Shown: in pieces, positions 22,440 through 34,254 of the stretch
How positions within the stretch are numbered: position 1 is the first letter of the stretch
Layout of the letters: every line of letters starts with the position of its first letter
NCBI GenBank assembly: GCA_015143295.1
Contig: CM026556.1
Location: 18,600,547 to 18,664,546, forward strand
Source of the DNA: Tetracentron sinense
Taxonomy: Eukaryota > Streptophyta > Magnoliopsida > Trochodendrales > Trochodendraceae
DNA length: 64,000 bases
Direction: 5' to 3'
Notes under the pieces: model-generated
Told to the model about the DNA's origin: nothing
The model's input: only the letters and a program-made list of their open reading frames with translations
Database searches by the model: none
Translations under genes and position numbers: made by a program

Positions 22440-24058
22440 TCATATATATAGCTTATTTCCGAATAGAAATTACTAGGACCAAATCCAAAGAAAAAAAAAA
22501 CTATTTAAACCAATAAGAGGATAAACATCCAGATAAAAATTTAACAAAATAAAATTTTAAAAAATAAAACTATTTCAACCCACCATGATGGCATCTTTAA
22601 AATTTTAATCTGTCCTCGTCAACTTTTGCTTTAACATAGCACTAGATATTACATAGGTAAACCTTCAATGTAAATGCTTTTATCTAGTTGTTTGTATTGA
22701 AGGATATTAAAGTCATTTTAGGTGCTATTGAAAGCCAAAGTTGGTGACGGGATAAAAGGTACAATATATCCTATTGCGTTTGCCAAAAATATATTCTAAG
22801 ATGTTTTGATGGAAGTTCTGCATCAAAAGCTATGTGGAGATCCCTTTTTGTCTGTGTAGGAGGGGACCTGCAGTCAAATCAAGATGACTTCCTTGATTTA
22901 AATTCGGTATTCAATCCTACACAAACATATGAGGGAGCTCCAAATAACTTTGAGTTCAGACACCTTACAAATTCGTAGGAGTTTTTTTTCTATTTCCAAT
23001 TATAGTTAGGTAATGAAAATGTGATAATAATTGGGAGACAGAGATTCCCAATTAATATTGTGTGCATGTATAAACGCAATTTTTTATTGGGAAAAAATAG
23101 TTTCATTGGATCAACAAAATAAGTGATGATTAGTCGAAGTCCAAAAAAGGGTTCTCTCGATATTCATAGCTAAAACAAGTAAATAATCTCCAAAAAATTT
23201 CTCATTTTCTAAAATTTCACAAGTAAGTAACATAGTAAGAGAAATACAAAAAAGATTACAAAAATCTAGAATACCTGGTTATGACCAGGGAGGAGCTACA
23301 CAATACCATTACTCGCGAATCAGAGAGCTGTGCATTAGAAGTTGGAAAGCATGGATCCTTTCCGACACCACTGAACAGAGATGGAGGAAGCTCGAAAGCT
23401 TTCAAAGAATATTTGTTTTGATCTAGACGCTTGCAAAATTATTTATTCCCCCTCCAAAAATTGGGTTTCTGGAGATTGAAATCTGCAATACTTCTTCGAT
23501 TAAAATAATAGAGCCGCCTCAGAAAGAACACACATGACCTGCTATAGGTTAAAAAGATATTGTCTGGCTGAATACTGCTATATAACATCAATGTAACAGG
23601 AATGGTCATCAGAAAGCTTAGAAAGTTTCACAGGTCAAACTGAGACTAAAGGTTACCTTACAAACCAGTGGCATATATCATTATACGGGCAAAACTCTAT
23701 AAAAAAAATTATCCAAGAAAATCTGTTAATCCATAGGAGTCAACATACAGCCTATTGGTAACGAGGCACAGGCAATTTATCATATGACACTGTAAGTCTT
23801 ACACACGTGGATGTGAGTCGTCTGATAAACTGGATAAGGTTGTCTTCATGGGTAAAGAGAAAGGATTCCAAATGATTCGGTACGACATCTTGATCAAAAG
23901 ATCAAGGTCCACCCATTACAAAAAGTAACACTCCTCATCAAGTTGCATCGTCGATGTTACTAGCTGCCTCTAATGAAATGAAAAAACCTGAAATGTATCT
24001 CTTAGGGTAACATCTTAACACCGATCAGTGCTGATTGCCTGATCCACCTCTGTGTTAT
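22440..24058. other. No gene recognised
   Basis: About 1.6 kb of AT-rich sequence between the gypsy LTR and a copia LTR. I saw no long open frame, RNA gene, terminal repeats or recognisable domain on either strand. It may be old decayed transposon or intron DNA. Confidence 0.5.
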
Positions 24059-24482
24059 TGTTTACCAGGACAATGACGGTAGGATTGGACACAGATATGA
24101 GATGTTTGACTCGCCGACTTGAGAAATGCTAGAGATAGTCGAAAAAACCTAGAAGAAAGAGGAAGAAAAGAAGAGAGAAATTAGAAAGAAAACAACTTAG
24201 GGGTTGTTTACGCTCCTTTCTATTATTTATAGTTCTAATAAAGGAGCATTTACAATAATACCTTAATGACAGATGGTGTATATACACCAACAATAAAGCT
24301 CATATCTAAACACTCCCCTCACTAGCTAAGTATAGATTTTTGTCATGCCCAAACTGTTAAGAAGTGCTTATCTACCGTTAGCCTTGGCAACACCTTAGTA
24401 AGAATCAGCTGAAGTGTTTGTCGTTCTCATATATGTTTTAGTACAACGCATGCTTGGGACGAGATTTATGAGACAATGCGAA
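24059..24482 (-). mobile_element. 3' end of a Ty1/copia: RNase H tail and 3' LTR
   Basis: Minus-strand readings just before the LTR contain LLNSLGMTKIYT, the well-known end of copia RNase H. The LTR runs on the minus strand from TGTTTAGATATGAGC (24,312) to a CCTGGTAAACA end (24,059), 254 bp. Its TGTTTA/TAAACA ends are self-complementary. Upstream parts are lost at the assembly gap at 24,483. The element is incomplete here. Confidence 0.75.
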
Positions 24483-24494
24483 NNNNNNNNNNNN
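24483..24494. other. Assembly gap (12 N)
   Basis: Twelve undetermined bases join two unrelated sequences: a minus-strand copia tail on the left and the middle of a plus-strand gypsy LTR on the right. About 1 kb of the 5' LTR that should precede 24,495 is missing, so the true gap is longer than 12 bases or the join is wrong. Confidence 0.95.
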
Positions 24495-26220
24495 TCTGCG
24501 CGACACGAGAAGCAGTTAAAACCCCTCTTTTCCTTCTCTTTTTCCGCTATTGTGCTATAGTATGTTCGGTGATTTATATGCATGTCTTTCCGTGAATGAC
24601 AAAGGGGCGGAGAGCCCGATGTATGTTGTAATTTTATGTGGTCCTCGTGAATCCCACGATCGGGGCCCGGGGTAAAGTGTATATCGCCAACACTCTAGGG
24701 TTAAAGAAAATTGTTTGCATGTTCTTTGTACGGCTATTGAACATCCATTAGCTTGAAAACGCTCCCTAGGGACGGTGTGTTGATTGGGTTAGTTTCACAG
24801 GGCGCAAGCCCAAGATTTCAGTTAATCAACGGCTTGGGTTAACTGGGTTACCTATGGTTCAAAATCTAACCAGGTTAAGTATAGTCCGTGGTTCCCTTTT
24901 GACGTGCCAGGAAGACGGTGTCCATAGGCCCGTGTTCCTCCGTTATTGATAGTCGGGAGATGTCGGTCTGTTGTATAAGTCGTCCTGATGCTATTGACTA
25001 GGTCCTGAGTTGCGGTGTCCTGCATGGCCCATGGTTCCCCCCCCCTCCTGACTGATAGTCCAGAGATGTCGTGTCCTAGTGAGTTTAAAAGTGGCCTGAA
25101 CATCAGATAGTGTATAGTCCGGGGTTTCTCTCTGGGTGGGTCAGAAGATGTCGGCACCGTGTCTATCGGGGTCCCTTCTTGGTGGAACGTTAGGAGATGT
25201 CGGCATTGGTATAGATGTCGGGGTTCCTCCTTAGACTAGCCAGAAGATGACGGTAGGCAGGTTGGTCGGGGTTCCTTCTTGACTGATATCCAGGGAGATG
25301 GCGGCGAATACACAGTAGATGTGGTCAGTCAATTGAATGGAAAAGTATGTCCTTATTGAGCGAATGCCCATGTTGTGTGTGTAAGCTTCGGATACGAAGT
25401 GGTCTGAGTCGGTGTACTCAGGGTTGGTGTATTTGTCTGAGTTGGTGTACTCAGGGTTCGGTATGGAATCGTCGGATTCCAGGTGAGTTGGGTTGGTATA
25501 CCCAAGGTTTGGTCGTGTTCGGGTGGAAGCCGGAACAGCGTGTGTGTCTAAATGACTCAATGTATTATGGTTATGATTTAGAGACTTTAAGCTGAACATT
25601 TGTGGGCTATGGCCAATTAATAGAGTCTGAGGACTCGAAATGAAACATGATTGAGGATTGAAATGATAACTTGGTAATATGAATACATTCATAACTGAAC
25701 CCCATAATTGCAAGGTAATATGAGGTCGGGAACCTCGGTTAGGGTGACGTAACCCTAAGTGACCTTGGGTCACAATTTATTATATACTGTTTTATTTTGC
25801 TATAACATGCAAATTGAACTGCTTATTATATCATTATTGATGCGTGTTATTATGTGAAAAATTGTTTAGAAGGATTGTGGTTTTATTGGGCTTCATAGCT
25901 CACTGACTTTTTATGTCAGCAGATCTCGGGGCTGCTGACCAGTAAGTGAAAGTCCAACTGGACATTTTGGAAGCTTGTATAAGTTGTACCTGGCGTGATA
26001 GATGCGCCTACTTTTGTAAAACAAACTTGATGTAAATAATACAGATATATGGTTTATATGATGGCTATTGTGATGACAAGTATTATTTGCTTTTTGGAAG
26101 CATCTGATAAATGTTTAAATTTCCCGCATTTTTGCGTGTAAAGTCTTCCGCTTGCATGATTTGACGAATGGACGCGCGTCTCGGAACTTGATTCCCTAGG
26201 TGCGGGTTCGGGGCATCACA
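24495..26220 (+). mobile_element. 5' LTR (right-hand 1.7 kb) of a Tekay/Del-like gypsy
   Basis: It matches about 32,520-34,254 of the 3' LTR and ends GGGGCATCACA at 26,220, followed by ttggtatcataggc, a slightly altered initiator tRNA-Met primer-binding site. From about 25,120 to the end it differs from the 3' LTR by roughly 2-3% by eye, which implies a fairly young insertion. The first ~600 bases after the gap differ far more, largely by single-base indels, which points to poor contig-end consensus rather than age. Confidence 0.9.
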
Positions 26221-26372
26221 ATTGGTATCATAGGCTAAGAGCAATAACCATCATAACAAACCATACTTGTTCATGAAATACCATGATTTTTAGTTGTATG
26301 GCTAGATGTATTACTGTACATCACCTATTTCGAAATGAGATAGTGATTTGGAAATTGTGTGTATGTGCAGGG

Positions 26373-26777
26373 ATGCCGTTAATGCACAGAGTCCCCACCA
26401 AGGAAGATTGGCAGCATTATGAGCGGATGGCAGTTACGTTGAGTCGCCGTTATCCAGAGTGGCTTGGGATGACTCAACGAATCATGGCGGCCATTAAGCC
26501 GAAGGCTGTCCGGATAAATCCGGACGGAACTGCCTGGATGCCACCCCCGTCTCCGATGGAGCTTGCAGTACCGGCTCGGGTACATCGTGAGATTTTAAGG
26601 CAGCTCAAGCGAGCAATGGCAGACATTAGGCCTAGTCCTGATGGGACTGGTTGGATACCTCCACCCCTATCATCTAAGAGGCTTACGGCACGAGAGTATC
26701 GTGCGATTTTGAACCGTAAGCAGAGTAAGAAGAAGTCGGTGGAGGCGAGTAGTCCGTATACCTCGACTGAGGTTTAG
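26373..26777 (+). mobile_element. Extra small ORF between 5' LTR and gag of the Tekay-like gypsy
   Basis: An uninterrupted 134-codon frame starts at the ATG in cagggATGCCGTTAATGC, just after a splice-acceptor-like tract (tgtgtatgtgcag). The protein is basic at its C-terminus (NRKQSKKKS). It has two related internal repeats, IKPKAVRINPDGTAWMPPP and IRPSPDGTGWIPPP, each followed by a helix-like AR-(V/E)(H/Y)R-(E/A)IL segment. I do not recognise a family. It may be an accessory ORF of this lineage or a chance frame; the internal repeat argues for a real coding past. An in-frame ATG further up (26,283) would add 30 residues. Confidence 0.55.
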
Positions 26778-27072
26778 ATGCAAGAGTAGGGAGTCAGGAG
26801 GGGAGACTGTAGCGTATCTATATGGTTTTGGAGTATAGTAGATGCCCTAGGCGGTCTTCTTATCACTCGACTCATAGATTTTTGGTGTATATACTTGTAT
26901 TGAGGAGATGATGTTTTGTATACTATGATGTAGTATGTTCATGTATATGGTGTGATATGTATATATTAAAGATGAAATGAATGAAATGTCTCTTTTTGGA
27001 TATCGAATTCTCAGTGCATTTCAGTTTCATTTTATTATTAAAAGTTCGTTACTTTATAATTATAGGTGAAAC

Positions 27073-30000
27073 ATGCCACCTCGACGAGCACCCGAGAATA
27101 CCTTGGCTGGAGCATTCGAGGCTATTACAACCCTAGCCAACTTAATTCAGCAACAACAGGCCCAGAATATGAATGGAAATGGGAATGGTAGTCGTATCCC
27201 CATTGCTACCATGCCAGAGCATGGGAATGTGACCCGATTGGAGAAGTTTAAGAGGCTTGGACCGTTGGCCTTTTCGGGCACTACTGATCCGCTGAAGACG
27301 GAGAACTAGATTAGAAGTCTGGAAAAAGTTTTTAGGGCTATGTCCTTGCCAGAAAATGACAAGCCCGAGTTCGCTATCTTTCTCCTTGAAGGAGAAGCGG
27401 AACATTGGTGGACCACAGTGGAAAGGACAGTTCCACCGCATCAGAGGCCCGTGACTTGGGCAAACTTTACTGAATTGTTTTATGAGCGCTATTTTTCAGC
27501 GTCGATGAAAAAGAGAAAGGAGATGGAGTTTCTTCAGCTGACCCAAGGAAATATGTCGGTTAACGAGTATGAACAAAAGTTTAATCAACTCTCGAGGTTC
27601 GCTGCGAGATTTGTTGAGGATGAGCAGTGGAGAGTTGAGAAATTTGAAGAATGATTAAAGCCGGCTATCAGAGGGAAATTGGCAGCTCAACGATTTACCT
27701 CATTCTCAGAGATATTAGATAGAGCACTCAGAGTAGAGCGAGTGCATGAAGAACTGGCACAGTCTAGTGCTGGCAAAGGCAAAGGGACAGTTGGGAAGCC
27801 CTGGATAAAGGAGAATAACCGGCAGTTTACTGGGAAAAGAAAGTTCGAGGACATGAAAAGCCAAGGGTCTACAGGAAAATTGGGGCTTAAGTGCGAGAAA
27901 TGTGGTTAGGGCCATTTGACCAAGGACTGTAGAGCGAAGGTTTGCTTCCAGTGCGGAAAGCCTGGACACTTCAAGAAGGATTGCCCTAAGGCCCAACCAC
28001 TAGTGTTGGAAGGCGGAAAAGGAAGAGTGTTTGCAATTACCCAGGAAGAGGCACAGCAGACCAAAGGTGTCATCGAAGGTAAACTTTTAGTATTTCAAGT
28101 ACCTGCTTATGCTTTGATTGACACTGGTGCTACACATTCGTTTGTCTCTACTCGTTTTGCTAAACACATAAGTTACAAGCCTGATACACTCAAAAGCATG
28201 ATGTCTATATCTACACCATCAGGGAAAGTTCTGTGCACAAAAACAGTCTATGATAGGTGTCCCATACTTGTCAATAGTGTACGGATGTTAGTAGATCTGA
28301 TCGTGTTAGACATGAAGGATTATGATGTTATCCTAGGGATGGATTGGTTGGCTAATTACCATGCAGTGGTAGATTGTAATGCCAAGAAAGTCATATTTCG
28401 AATTCCAGACATCCCAGAGTTCGAAATGTAGGGGATTATCCGAGGTTAAGCAGCCAAGCTAATATCAGCAATTAAAGCATGTCACATTCTAGATAAGGGG
28501 TGTACTGGGTATTTAGTTGCAGTGGTGGTCGATAAAGATGAAGATGACACTTTAGGGAATACCCCGGTGGTCAGAGAGTTTCGAGATGTGTTTTCGGATG
28601 AATTACCAAGACTCCCTCCTACTAGAGAAATCGATTTTACAATCGATGTTACTCCGGGTGTAGACTCGATATCTAAAACACCGTATTGGATGGCTCTGGC
28701 TGAGTTGCAAGAACTGAAGATTCAGTTGCAAGACCTATTAGATAAGGGCTTGATCCGTCCTAGTGTTTCACCATGGGGAGCACCGGTGTTATTTGTTAGA
28801 AAGAAAGACGGGAGTCTACGTCTGTGTATAGATTATCGTCTGCTGAATCAAGCGATAATCAAGAATAAGTATCCTCTCCCCAGGATTGATGATCTATTTG
28901 ATCAGATGCAAGGCGCCCAAGTGTTTTCAAAGATTGATTTACGGTCCGGCTATCACCAATTGAGGGTCAAAGAAGAAGATATTCAAAAGACAGCATTCCG
29001 AACTCGGTATGGTCACTACGAGTTCTTGGTGATGCCTTTTGGACTGACAAATGCGCCTGCAGCCTTTATGGAGTTGATGAATCGTCTTTTCAGGCCGTAC
29101 TTGGATCAGTTTATTGTGGTATTTATTGATGATATCTTGGTGTACTCACCTAGTCATGAGAAGCACGCTGAGCACTTGAGGATTACGCTACAGACATTAA
29201 GAGATAATCAGCTGTATGCTAAGTTCTCCAAGTGCGAGTTTTGGATGGAAGAGGTAGCCTTTCTTGGGCATATTGTGTCAAGAAATGGAATATCTGTTGA
29301 TCCTTCCAAAATTCAGGCAGTAACCAATTGGGCAAGGCCATCCACTGTTACTGAAGTTCGAAGTTTTCTAGGATTGGCTGGATACTATCGCAGATTTGTA
29401 GAAGGTTTCTCGAAGATAGCAGCTCTATTAACAGAATTGACTAAGAAAGATGTGAAGTTCGAATGGACAGCATCTCGGGAGCGAAGCTTTCAAGAATTAA
29501 AGAAGAGATTAACAACCGCTCCAGTATTGACAACTCCCTCAGGATCTGGAGGATTTGAGGTGTATTGTGATGCTTCCAGTAAGGGACTCGGTTGTGTTTT
29601 AATGCAAAACAAAAAGTTCATTGCTTATGGTTCGAGACAACTCAAGATTCACGAACGGAATTATCCTACGCATGACCTGGAGTTAGCTGCGGTAGTATTC
29701 GCACTAAAAATTTGGAGACATTATCTTTATGGAGAGAAGTTAGTGATCTATAGTGATCACAAGAGTTTAAAGTATCTATTCTCCCAAAAGGAACTCAATA
29801 TGCGACAGCGTAGATAGATAGAATTCTTGAAGGATTATGACTATGTAATGCAGTATCATCCTGGTAAGGGTAACGTGGTTGCTGATGCCCCGAGTAGAAA
29901 GACAGTTGGATCTGTAGCATATATGAGGGCCGAGCGATGGAAGATGATCGAAGAATTCAAGAGTTGGAATCTGAGTCTAGGATTCCAGGGTAATAGTGCC

Positions 30001-31457
30001 AAGTTGGCTAGTATTCAGGCCAAGTGAGTGTTATTACAAAAGATTCAAGAAGCACAGTTGGAAGATCAAGAGATCAAAGTTATAAGAGATAAGATTCTTC
30101 AAGGAAAAATGGGTGATTTTGAAGAATCTGAAGATGGAATACTTCGATTCAAAGGTCGAATCTGTGTGCCTAGAAATCCTGAGTTGAAGAATGAACTGCT
30201 CAATGAGGCACATCGATCTCGTTTTGCGGTGCACCCTGGAAGTACAAAGATGTATCAGGATGTAAAGAATTACTGGTGGAACGGCATGAAGAGAGAAATT
30301 GCAGAGTATGTATCTCGATGCCTTGTTTGTCAGCAAGTCAAGGCAGAACATTAGAAACCACCTGGATTGTTAAATTCATTGCCTATTCCCGAGTAGAAAT
30401 GGGAGCACATTACGATGGATTTTGTGGTGGGGTTACCAAAAACAAGGAGTGGACATGATGCTGTTTGGGTGATAGTTGATCGATTGACGAAGTCGGCTCA
30501 CTTTCTTGCTATAAAGGATACCATAACCCTAGAAAATTTATCAAAGTTGTACATCAAGGAGATTGTGAAGCTGCATGGTGTGCCGATATCTATTGTGTCA
30601 GATCGCGATCCGCGATTTACTTCCCGATTTTGGAGGAGCTTGCAAGAAGCTTTAGGTACGCAGCTAAACATGAGTACAGCTTATCATCCGCAAACCGATG
30701 GACAGTCTGAGCGCACAATACAAACTCTAGAAGATATGATGCGCACTTGCAGTCTGGACTTTCAAGGAAAGTGGGATGATCACTTGCCATTGATCGAGTT
30801 TGCATATAATAACAGTTATCAGGCAAGTATTCAAATGGCTCCTTACGAAGCCTGTACGGAAGGAGTTGTCGGTTACCAGTATGTTGGACTGAAGTAGGGG
30901 AACATAAACTACTGGGACTTGAGTTGGTGCAAGAAACAACAAAGAAGATCGAGTTGATTCGATCAAGGTTATTATCTGCACAAAGTCGACAGAAAAGCTA
31001 TGCAGATGGAAAGCGCTGAGACTTAGAGTTTCAAGTCGGCGACCATGTCTTCTTGAAAATCTCTCCATCAAAAGGTATTGTACGATTCGGAAAGCGGGGA
31101 AAGTTAAGTCCGCGATTCATTGGACCTTTTGAGATTTTGGCTAAAATAGGAGGTGTAGCCTACCGTTTGGCGTTACCACCAGAGCTGGCAAGGGTTCACT
31201 ATGTATTCCACATATCCATGTTGAGAAAATATGTACCTGATCCCTCGCATGTGATACGATATGAACCAATTCAAGTCAGAGAGGGCTTAACTTTTGAAGA
31301 AAAGCTAGTGATAATTTTGTACCGTAAGGAACAGGTGTTACGAAACAAAACGATTAAGCTAGTTAAAGTTTTATGGGAACACCATAGCATAGAGGAAGCC
31401 ACATGGGAACTTGAAGATGTCATTAGGAGCAATCATCCTCAGTTATTTGATGATTAG
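27073..31457 (+). mobile_element. Gag-pol of a Tekay/Del-like Ty3/gypsy chromovirus
   Basis: Domains in order: gag (about 27,073-27,900), zinc knuckle CFQCGKPGHFKKDC (about 27,948), protease with LIDTGATHSFVS (about 28,115), reverse transcriptase with [24 protein letters not shown] and [10 protein letters not shown] (about 28,860-29,150), RNase H (about 29,550-29,800), integrase with an HHCC-type zinc finger and core ([13 protein letters not shown] near 30,690), and a C-terminal chromodomain-like tail (KVLWEHHSIEEATWELED, about 31,360-31,425) typical of Tekay/Del. All domains are present and in order, but the frame is broken, with roughly eight breaks, so it is a fossil. It lies between LTRs 24,495-26,220 and 31,505-34,254. 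Confidence 0.95.
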
Positions 31458-32274
31458 TGTATATGTAAATTTCGAGGACGAAATTTTTTGTAATGACGGG
31501 AGATTGTAACGACCCGGAATTTTAATATAATAAAATTATGTGTTTATGGGTCCTTAATGGAGGTTAATTAGTTAATTATTTGTTAAATTAATAAAAAGTA
31601 GATTTTGCTCGGGATTGAAGTGCACCGAGGAAATCTCAGTATCTTTTGGCGAAAATCGCACACAGTGTGCTGGTCGATTGCCGGGACACACGCCTACCAT
31701 ATCGGTTCCATCAGGTACCATTTCGCGGGACCGCGGGGCCATTATGTGATAAAATTGAGAAAAACGGAAAATTTCCATATTTCCAAAAATTAAGTGGGAC
31801 CCAATATCTGTTGGAGATCCTAATAGAAATCCGTGCGGTTGGCACTAATGCGTGTCGGTCGGCCGTGAGGACTAATGTTTGTCATCTCGGTAGTTAGTTA
31901 TCTCAAACGAAGAAGTGACAGTGTGTTTTGTGTCCGAAATCAGAAAATTAGTGGGTTTTGCAATTTTCTTCCAGACTAAAGTTCAGCTGTCAAAACTCAG
32001 TATTTTTCCCCGAAATTTTTACAGTAAGTGTCGGACTGCCCCAAGTTCGGTCACCTAAAGTTTCGTCAAAATCGGATGTCATTAAGTAGGACTACTGAGG
32101 CCGTATACATAAGAGAAGGCAAACAAATAGTCAAACGGTCAACCGTTGACTTGGTCAACGGGACCATTAATTATGGTCATGTGCTATGCACATGACCTTA
32201 TCTATATATAATGGAGGCCAACCTCCCCCATTTTCTCACGTTCTGTAAACAGGGGAGGTTCTGCCACACAACAC

Positions 32275-32460
32275 TTTAGAGAGAGTGAGGAGAGAGAAAG
32301 GAAGAGAGAGAAAGAGGAGAGAGAAAGGGAAAGGGAGGTCCCCTTAGGGTTTTTCGATGTCCCCGACGCGTTGGCGGCGTCTGATTTCTTCTCCGACACC
32401 TCGATTTGCGTGTAGAGAGAGAAAAAGGTAGAGAGAGAAAGTCAAAGTTAGAGAGAGAGG
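32275..32460. repeat. GA-rich (GAGAGA) tract in the LTR
   Basis: Purine-rich runs such as gagagaaaggaagagagagaaa are repeated on both sides of a short unique stretch. Because of the gap, the equivalent part of the 5' LTR is not in the assembly. Confidence 0.7.
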
Positions 32461-32904
32461 AGCTTTATCTTGGGGTTGATCGTCCTCCCGGACGTGTTGG
32501 CGGTGCCCTTTTTGTGCCAGTCGCCTCGAAACGCGTGAAACAGGTAAAACCCCTCTTTTCTTCTCTTTTTCCGCTTATTTTCCTATATTATTTCATGTGA
32601 TGTATATGCATGTCTTTTGACGTGAATGAAAAAGGGGCGGAGACCCCTATGTGATGTTGTAATTTTATGTGGTCCCTCGGGGAGCCCAGATCGGGTCCCG
32701 GGTAAATTGTATCGCTACTCCAGGGTGACGAAAAATTGTTTTGCATGTCTTGTAAGGCTATGGAGACATCCATTAGCTTGAAAATACTCCCTAATGGGAC
32801 GTTGTATTACTGGAGTTAGTTCACGGGCGCAAGGTCCAAGTATTTCAGTTAATCAAGCGAGGCTTGGGTTAACTGGGGTTAACCTGTCGTTAGAAAATCT
32901 AACC

Positions 32905-33340
32905 AAGGGTAAGTATAGTCCGTGGTTCCTCTTTGACTAGGTCAGGAGAGACGGTGTCCAGTAAGGCCCGGGGTTCCTCCGTGACTGATAGTCGGGAGAT
33001 GTCGGTCTGTTTGTCTAGGTCGTCCGTGATGCCTCTTGGACTAGGTCAGGAGTGGCGGTGTCCTGCATGGCCCGTGGTTCCTCCGTGACTGATAGTCAGG
33101 AGATGTCGGAGTCCTAGGGAGTTTAAAGTCGCTGAACATCAGATAGTGTATAGTCCGGGGTTCCTCTGGGTGGGTCAGAAGATGTCGGCACCGTGTCAAT
33201 CGGGGTCCCTTCTTGGTGGAACGTCAGGAGATGTCGGCATTGGTATAGATTTCGGGGTTCCTCCTTAGACTAGCAAGAAGATGACGGTAGGCAGGTTGGT
33301 CGGGGTTCCTTCTTGACTGATATCCATGGAGATGGCGGCG
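32905..33340. repeat. Degenerate ~75-bp tandem repeats in the LTR
   Basis: About six units share the pattern gttcctc(c/t)(g/t)tgact, then a variable gtc(a/g)g-gag, then atgtcgg or a(c/g)ggtgtcc. The array is also present, more ragged, at about 24,880-25,290 in the 5' LTR. It occupies an LTR position comparable to the 25-bp array of the solo LTR at 463-2775. Confidence 0.7.
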
Positions 33341-34254
33341 AATACACGGTAGATGTGGTCAGTCAATTGAATGGAAAAGTATGTCCTTATTGGGCGAATG
33401 CCCATGTTGTGTGTGTAAGCTTCGGATACGAAGTGGTCTGAGTCGGTGTACTCAGGGTTGGTATATTTGTCTGAGTTGGTGTACTCAGGGTTCGGTATGG
33501 AATCGTTGGATTCTAGGTGAGTTGGGTTGGTATACCCAAGGTTTGGTCGTGTTCGGGTGAAAGCCGGAACAGCGTGTGTGTCTTATTGACTCAATGTATT
33601 ATGGTTATGATTTAGAGACTTTAAGCTGAACATTTGTGGGCTATGGCCAATTAATAGAGTCTTAGGACTCGAAATGAAACATGATTAAGGATTGAAATGA
33701 TAACTTGGTAATATGAATACATTCATAACTGAACCCCATAATTGCAACGTAATGTGAGGTCGGGAACCTCGGTTAGGGTGACGTAACCCTAAGTGACCTT
33801 GGGTCACAATTTATTATATACTGTTCTATTTTGCTGTAACATACAAATTGAACTGCTTATTATATCATTATTGATGCGTGTTATTATGTGAAAAATTGTT
33901 TAGAAGGATTGTGGTTTTATTGGGCTTCATAGCTCACTGACTTTTTATGTCAGCAGATCTCGGGGCTGCTGACCAGTAAGTGAAAGTCCAACTGGACATT
34001 TTGGAAGCTTGTATAAGTTGTACCTGGCGTGATAGATGCGCCTACTTTTGTAAAACAAACTTGATGTAAATAATACAGGTATATGGTTTGTATGATGGTT
34101 ATTGTGATGACAGGTATTATTTGCTTTTTGGAAGCATCTGATAAATGTTTAAATTTCCCGCATTTTTACGGTTAAAGTCTTCCGCTTGCATGATTTGACG
34201 AACGGACGCGCGTCTCGGAACTTGATTCCCTAGGCCCGGGTTCGGGGCGTCACA

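Larger units (their letters stand above)
31505..34254 (+). mobile_element. 3' LTR of the Tekay/Del-like gypsy, complete
   Basis: It starts TGTAACGACCCGGAA just after a purine-rich tract (gacgggagat) and ends GGGGCGTCACA, 2750 bp with TG...CA ends. It resembles in ends and layout the solo LTR at 463-2775, so both belong to Tekay-like families. It contains a GA-rich tract (about 32,275-32,460) and degenerate ~75-bp repeats (32,905-33,340). The target duplication cannot be checked, because the 5' end is lost at the gap. Confidence 0.93.
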
